From an uncultured Campylobacter sp. (GTDB lineage Bacteria > Campylobacterota > Campylobacteria > Campylobacterales > Campylobacteraceae): a DNA stretch of 7,394 nucleotides. The position numbers and the translations under genes are program-made. The notes below the pieces were generated by a model that was given only the letters and a program-made list of their open reading frames with translations, did not search any database and had not been told where the DNA came from. Position 1 is the stretch's first letter. Every line of letters begins with the position of its first letter. Shown piece after piece: positions 6,066 to 7,394 of this stretch. The stretch is taken from assembly GCF_938040115.1 (NCBI RefSeq), contig NZ_CALHXD010000003.1:1-7394 (forward strand), given 5' to 3'.

Positions 6066-7235
6066 ATGCTATCAAAAAGAGTTCAGGTGCTAGGCGAGAG
6101 CCTAACCATCGAAATCAGCACCAAGGCAAAAGAGATGAAAGCCCGCGGCGAGGACGTGATCAGTTTTGGCGCGGGCGAACCGGACTTTGACACGCCCGAG
6201 ATCATCAAAAACGAGGTAAAAGCCGCTCTGGATAAAGGCTGCGGCAAATACACAGCCGTAGCGGGTACGCCCGAGGTAAGAGAGGCGGTCGCCGCAAAGC
6301 TAAAGCGCGACAACGGCCTAGACTACGCGCCTAATCAAATCATAACCAACGTCGGCGCCAAGCATTCGCTTTTTAACGTATTTCAGGCGCTAATCGACGA
6401 GGGCGACGAGGTCATCGTACCAAGCCCGTACTGGGTGAGCTACCCGGAGATGGTCAAATTTAGCGGCGGCAACCCCGTTTTTATCGAAACTAGCGAAAAG
6501 ACCGGCTTTAAAATCACTCCCGAGCAGCTAAAGGCGGCGATCACTCCTAGAACTAAAATTTTAGTATTAAACAGCCCTTGCAACCCGACGGGCGCGATAT
6601 ATAGCCGCAAAGAGCTCGAAGCGCTGGGCGAAGTGCTAAAAGGCACGAAAATCATCGTAGCTAGCGACGAAATGTACGAAAAGCTAAACTACGAGGGCGA
6701 ATTCGTCGCGACTGCGGCGGTGAGCGAGGATATGTTTAACCGCACGATCACGATAAACGGCCTAAGCAAATGCGGCGCGATGCCGGGTTGGAGATTTGGC
6801 TACATGGCTAGCCCGTTTAAAGAGCTAAACGCCGCGGTAAACAAGCTACAAAGCCAAAGCACGAGCAACATAAACTCCCTAACGCAAGCCGGCGCCATCC
6901 CTGCGCTGCTCGGCAAAGCCGACGAGGACATCGCGTATATGAAGGGCGAGTTTAAAAAGCGCCGCGACCTAGGCGTTGAGATGATAAACGCTATACCTGG
7001 ACTTAGCGTGCTTAAGCCTGACGGCGCGTTTTATCTTTTTATAAACTGCTCCGAGGTTGAGCCTGATAGCATGAAATTTTGCAAAGAGCTGCTAGAAAAG
7101 GCGAAAGTTGCCGTGGTGCCGGGCGTTGGCTTTGGTATGGATGGATACTTTAGGTTTTCTTTTGCGACCGATCTAGATAGTATCAAAAAAGGCATCGAGC
7201 GTATCGGCGAATTCGTAAAAAGCTATAAAAAATAG
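6066..7235 (+). CDS. aspB: Class I aspartate aminotransferase
   Basis: AspB exchanges amino groups between aspartate and 2-oxoglutarate, giving oxaloacetate and glutamate, and links amino acid use to the citric acid cycle in the cytosol. It is a fold type I PLP enzyme of 389 residues, the normal length for subgroup I-gamma. Motifs are FGAGEPDFDTP at 34-44; YTAVAGTPEVREAVA at 62-76; PSPYWVSYPE at 119-128, where the aromatic residue stacks on the cofactor; NSPCNPTGAIYS at 169-180, with N173; D201 and Y204 for the PLP ring; SKCGAMPGWRFGY at 234-246, with K235 as Schiff-base lysine and R243; and R363 in YFRFSFA, the substrate-carboxylate arginine. Substrate choice (aspartate, perhaps also aromatic or prephenate) cannot be settled from sequence alone. 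It is the last gene before the terminator. Confidence 0.95.
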   Translation: MLSKRVQVLGESLTIEISTKAKEMKARGEDVISFGAGEPDFDTPEIIKNEVKAALDKGCGKYTAVAGTPEVREAVAAKLKRDNGLDYAPNQIITNVGAKHSLFNVFQALIDEGDEVIVPSPYWVSYPEMVKFSGGNPVFIETSEKTGFKITPEQLKAAITPRTKILVLNSPCNPTGAIYSRKELEALGEVLKGTKIIVASDEMYEKLNYEGEFVATAAVSEDMFNRTITINGLSKCGAMPGWRFGYMASPFKELNAAVNKLQSQSTSNINSLTQAGAIPALLGKADEDIAYMKGEFKKRRDLGVEMINAIPGLSVLKPDGAFYLFINCSEVEPDSMKFCKELLEKAKVAVVPGVGFGMDGYFRFSFATDLDSIKKGIERIGEFVKSYKK

Positions 7236-7246
7236 CGTAAATTTTG

Positions 7247-7296
7247 ACTCAAATTTGACGCGGCTTAAATTTGCGGCGTCAAATTTGGGTTTTTTT
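7247..7296 (+). terminator. Rho-independent terminator after aspB
   Basis: CAAATTTGACGC (7250-7261) pairs perfectly with GCGTCAAATTTG (7276-7287). The stem can extend outward by C7248-G7289 and A7247-T7290 across a G-T wobble, and inward by two more G-C pairs past one mismatch. A run of seven T follows at 7290-7296. It begins about 11 nt after the aspB stop and is the natural end of the coaD-aspB transcript. Both arms contain the AAATTT motif common in this DNA. Confidence 0.88.
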
Positions 7297-7385
7297 ACTT
7301 CTGCTAAATTTGACCCTCCCCCTTCATCTCAAATTTTTCCACGTTAAAATTTAAGTCGCCTAAATTATTTGAGAAAATCAAAGCT
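7297..7385. other. AT-rich spacer with repeated AAATTT motifs
   Basis: No gene is visible here. The stretch holds AAATTT at 7306, 7331 and around 7347. AAATTTGA (7306-7313) and TCAAATTT (7329-7336) form a loose inverted repeat with a 15-nt spacer. The right end is AT-rich and could hold a promoter for a gene beginning near 7386 (ATG AAA ACA, followed by the window end), but only three codons are visible and no clear ribosome binding site precedes them. Confidence 0.4.
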
Positions 7386-7394
7386 ATGAAAACA

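Noticed and set aside
7386..7394. Start of another gene (ATG AAA ACA)
   Set aside because: Only three codons are visible and there is no clear ribosome binding site, so it is noted in the spacer entry but not called as a gene.

Overview
The window looks like a chromosomal housekeeping segment of a Campylobacter species, or a very close campylobacterote. Three things point there. The gene order flgA-ubiX-coaD-tmk-hisS-speA-(cysE)-aspB matches, from memory, the block around Cj0769c-Cj0762c of C. jejuni. The proteins read as typical Campylobacter orthologues. The DNA is full of AAATTT words. Base composition is clearly richer in G+C than C. jejuni, which suits the C. showae / rectus / curvus / gracilis group, but I cannot fix the species.

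Layout, all on the + strand: the 3' part of tRNA-Gly(GCC) (1-54); a T-rich gap (55-113); flgA (114-920, true start uncertain); ubiX (917-1846, overlapping flgA by 4 nt and carrying an in-frame insertion of about 120 codons); an 82-nt gap with a candidate promoter and a palindrome over the coaD ribosome binding site; coaD (1929-2396); tmk (2399-2977, TTG start); hisS (2970-4217); speA (4210-6045); aspB (6066-7235); a strong intrinsic terminator (about 7247-7296); and a motif-rich spacer with the possible first codons of another gene at 7386.

The genes from coaD to aspB are separated by at most 20 nt or overlap, so they probably form one transcription unit ending at the terminator. Their products do not share a pathway. 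FlgA assembles the flagellar P-ring. UbiX makes prenyl-FMN for UbiD-type decarboxylases, which in this group most likely act in menaquinone synthesis. CoaD makes dephospho-CoA, Tmk makes dTDP, HisS charges tRNA-His, SpeA makes agmatine for polyamine synthesis, and AspB links aspartate to central metabolism. This is a co-transcribed housekeeping cluster.

I found no defence island, mobile element or CRISPR array. Two signals stand out. The palindromic hexamer AAATTT occurs about 60 times (hand count), read in all three codon phases and also in non-coding DNA. UbiX carries a long, low-complexity, KFD-rich insertion packed with the same motif. The missing conventional start and signal peptide of flgA also deserves a check.
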